Source of the DNA: Novosphingobium ginsenosidimutans
GTDB lineage: Bacteria > Pseudomonadota > Alphaproteobacteria > Sphingomonadales > Sphingomonadaceae
Direction: 5' to 3'
Assembly (NCBI RefSeq): GCF_007954425.1
Contig: NZ_CP042345.1
Span: forward strand, 2,788,001 to 2,852,000
DNA: 64,000 bases
Under the pieces are notes generated by a model. The model saw only the letters and a list, made by a program, of their open reading frames with translations. It was not told the origin of the DNA and did not search any database. The stretch's first letter is position 1. Each line of letters begins with the position of its first letter. Both the position numbers and the translations under genes were made by a program. Of this stretch, positions 63,510 through 64,000 are shown one piece after another.

Positions 63510-64000
63510 ATGTCTGCTGAACTCATCGATCGCGTCCGCCGTCTTATCAACGATGGCGGCATGTCGCGCGCCGGCCTCGCCCGCGCTGCCGGGCTCCATG
63601 CCAACACCTTGCGTGACTGCACGGAAACCGACTGGAACCCCACGGCCGAGACCCTGCGCAAGCTTGAACGCTTCCTGTGGGACAGCGACGATGAGCCGGT
63701 GCTGGTGCCGATCGAAGAGATCATCGAGGAAGCCCGCAACGGCCGCATGTTTATCCTGGTCGACGACGAAGACCGCGAGAACGAGGGCGACCTCGTCATC
63801 CCCGCGCAAATGGCCACGCCCGACGCGATCAACTTCATGGCCATGCACGGCCGCGGCCTGGTCTGCCTGACCCTGACCCGCGAACGGACCGAGCAGCTGG
63901 GCCTTGAACTGATGAGCCGCAACAATGGCACCCGGCATGAAACCGCCTTCACCGTCTCGATCGAGGCGCGCGAAGGCGTGACGACCGGGATCTCCGCTGG
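63510..64000 (+). CDS. ribB: 3,4-dihydroxy-2-butanone-4-phosphate synthase with N-terminal HTH (partial)
   Basis: The frame opens at ATG 63510 (AGGCG upstream) and runs off the right edge after 163 residues. Residues from about 66 are Rib[19 protein letters not shown], the [11 protein letters not shown] active-site motif, [12 protein letters not shown] and [11 protein letters not shown]. Residues 3-58 are not part of normal RibB and read as a Cro/CI-type [21 protein letters not shown], then [14 protein letters not shown]. The enzyme makes the four-carbon precursor of riboflavin from ribulose 5-phosphate. A C-terminal GTP cyclohydrolase II domain could lie beyond the window. No FMN riboswitch was recognised upstream. 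Confidence 0.9.
   Translation, partial: MSAELIDRVRRLINDGGMSRAGLARAAGLHANTLRDCTETDWNPTAETLRKLERFLWDSDDEPVLVPIEEIIEEARNGRMFILVDDEDRENEGDLVIPAQMATPDAINFMAMHGRGLVCLTLTRERTEQLGLELMSRNNGTRHETAFTVSIEAREGVTTGISA

Noticed and set aside
63451-63510. FMN riboswitch upstream of ribB
   Set aside because: Only 59 bases separate the crotonase stop from ribB, too short for an FMN aptamer, and the conserved aptamer core is not seen.

Overview
The window is a dense, high-GC stretch of bacterial chromosome. About 64 protein genes and one tRNA leave no gap over 300 bases. Gene content and protein style point to an alphaproteobacterium of the order Sphingomonadales (Novosphingobium/Sphingomonas/Erythrobacter-like). 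Pointers are the hrcA-grpE pair, a PEP-CTERM protein, LiuR-type MerR control of an acyl-CoA dehydrogenase, a DUF3604/PPIase/HupE cluster, and a RibB with an N-terminal HTH extension. The order-level call is an inference. I see no prophage, insertion sequence, integron or CRISPR array.

Layout. 1-4.8 kb: grpE and hrcA (minus) diverge from rph-rdgB-hemW-xerC, which are coupled by short overlaps. 4.8-7.5 kb: rsmI-yraN-gshB-dedA (minus), divergent from a LpoA-like lipoprotein gene and then parE. 10.8-16.8 kb: an HWE sensor kinase, a MoxR-GFA-VWA cluster, a DOPA-type dioxygenase and an Amj-type lipid II flippase. 16.8-22.2 kb: an MFS transporter, a DOMON-like/DUF1343/Asp-Asn hydroxylase operon and tyrS. 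22.3-27.8 kb: a PilZ protein, a TonB receptor with a His-rich loop behind a Zur-like box, then MFS exporter-cysK-dienelactone hydrolase. 28-31.8 kb: acyl-CoA dehydrogenase with its MerR regulator, hisI, a probable structured RNA and comF. 31.8-38.4 kb: a methyltransferase, ppdK and glyQS.

38.5-46.5 kb: two tandem TraB/GumN proteins, rplY-pth, a small P-loop kinase, a PEP-CTERM protein behind a near-consensus sigma-54 promoter, a TPR lipoprotein, and ychF-maoC. 46.7-55.2 kb: an alpha/beta hydrolase, mutL, and the complete rod-shape operon mreB-mreC-mreD-mrdA-rodA. 55.3-64 kb: tRNA-Lys(CTT), an ABC-F ATPase with a Gre-family protein, the DUF3604-PPIase-HupE-acyltransferase run, a crotonase and the start of ribB.

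Most of this is core housekeeping: heat-shock control, RNA processing, translation, cell-wall elongation and DNA repair. The most unusual locus is at the right edge. There the riboflavin gene ribB carries an N-terminal Cro/CI-like helix-turn-helix, and two ATCACAT/ATGTGAT palindromes 31 bp apart lie directly upstream. This suggests a riboflavin enzyme that may act on its own promoter. Other signals of interest are the sigma-54 promoter of the PEP-CTERM gene, an orphan plus-strand terminator marking a likely non-coding RNA, and a 38-bp repeat in two intergenic regions.
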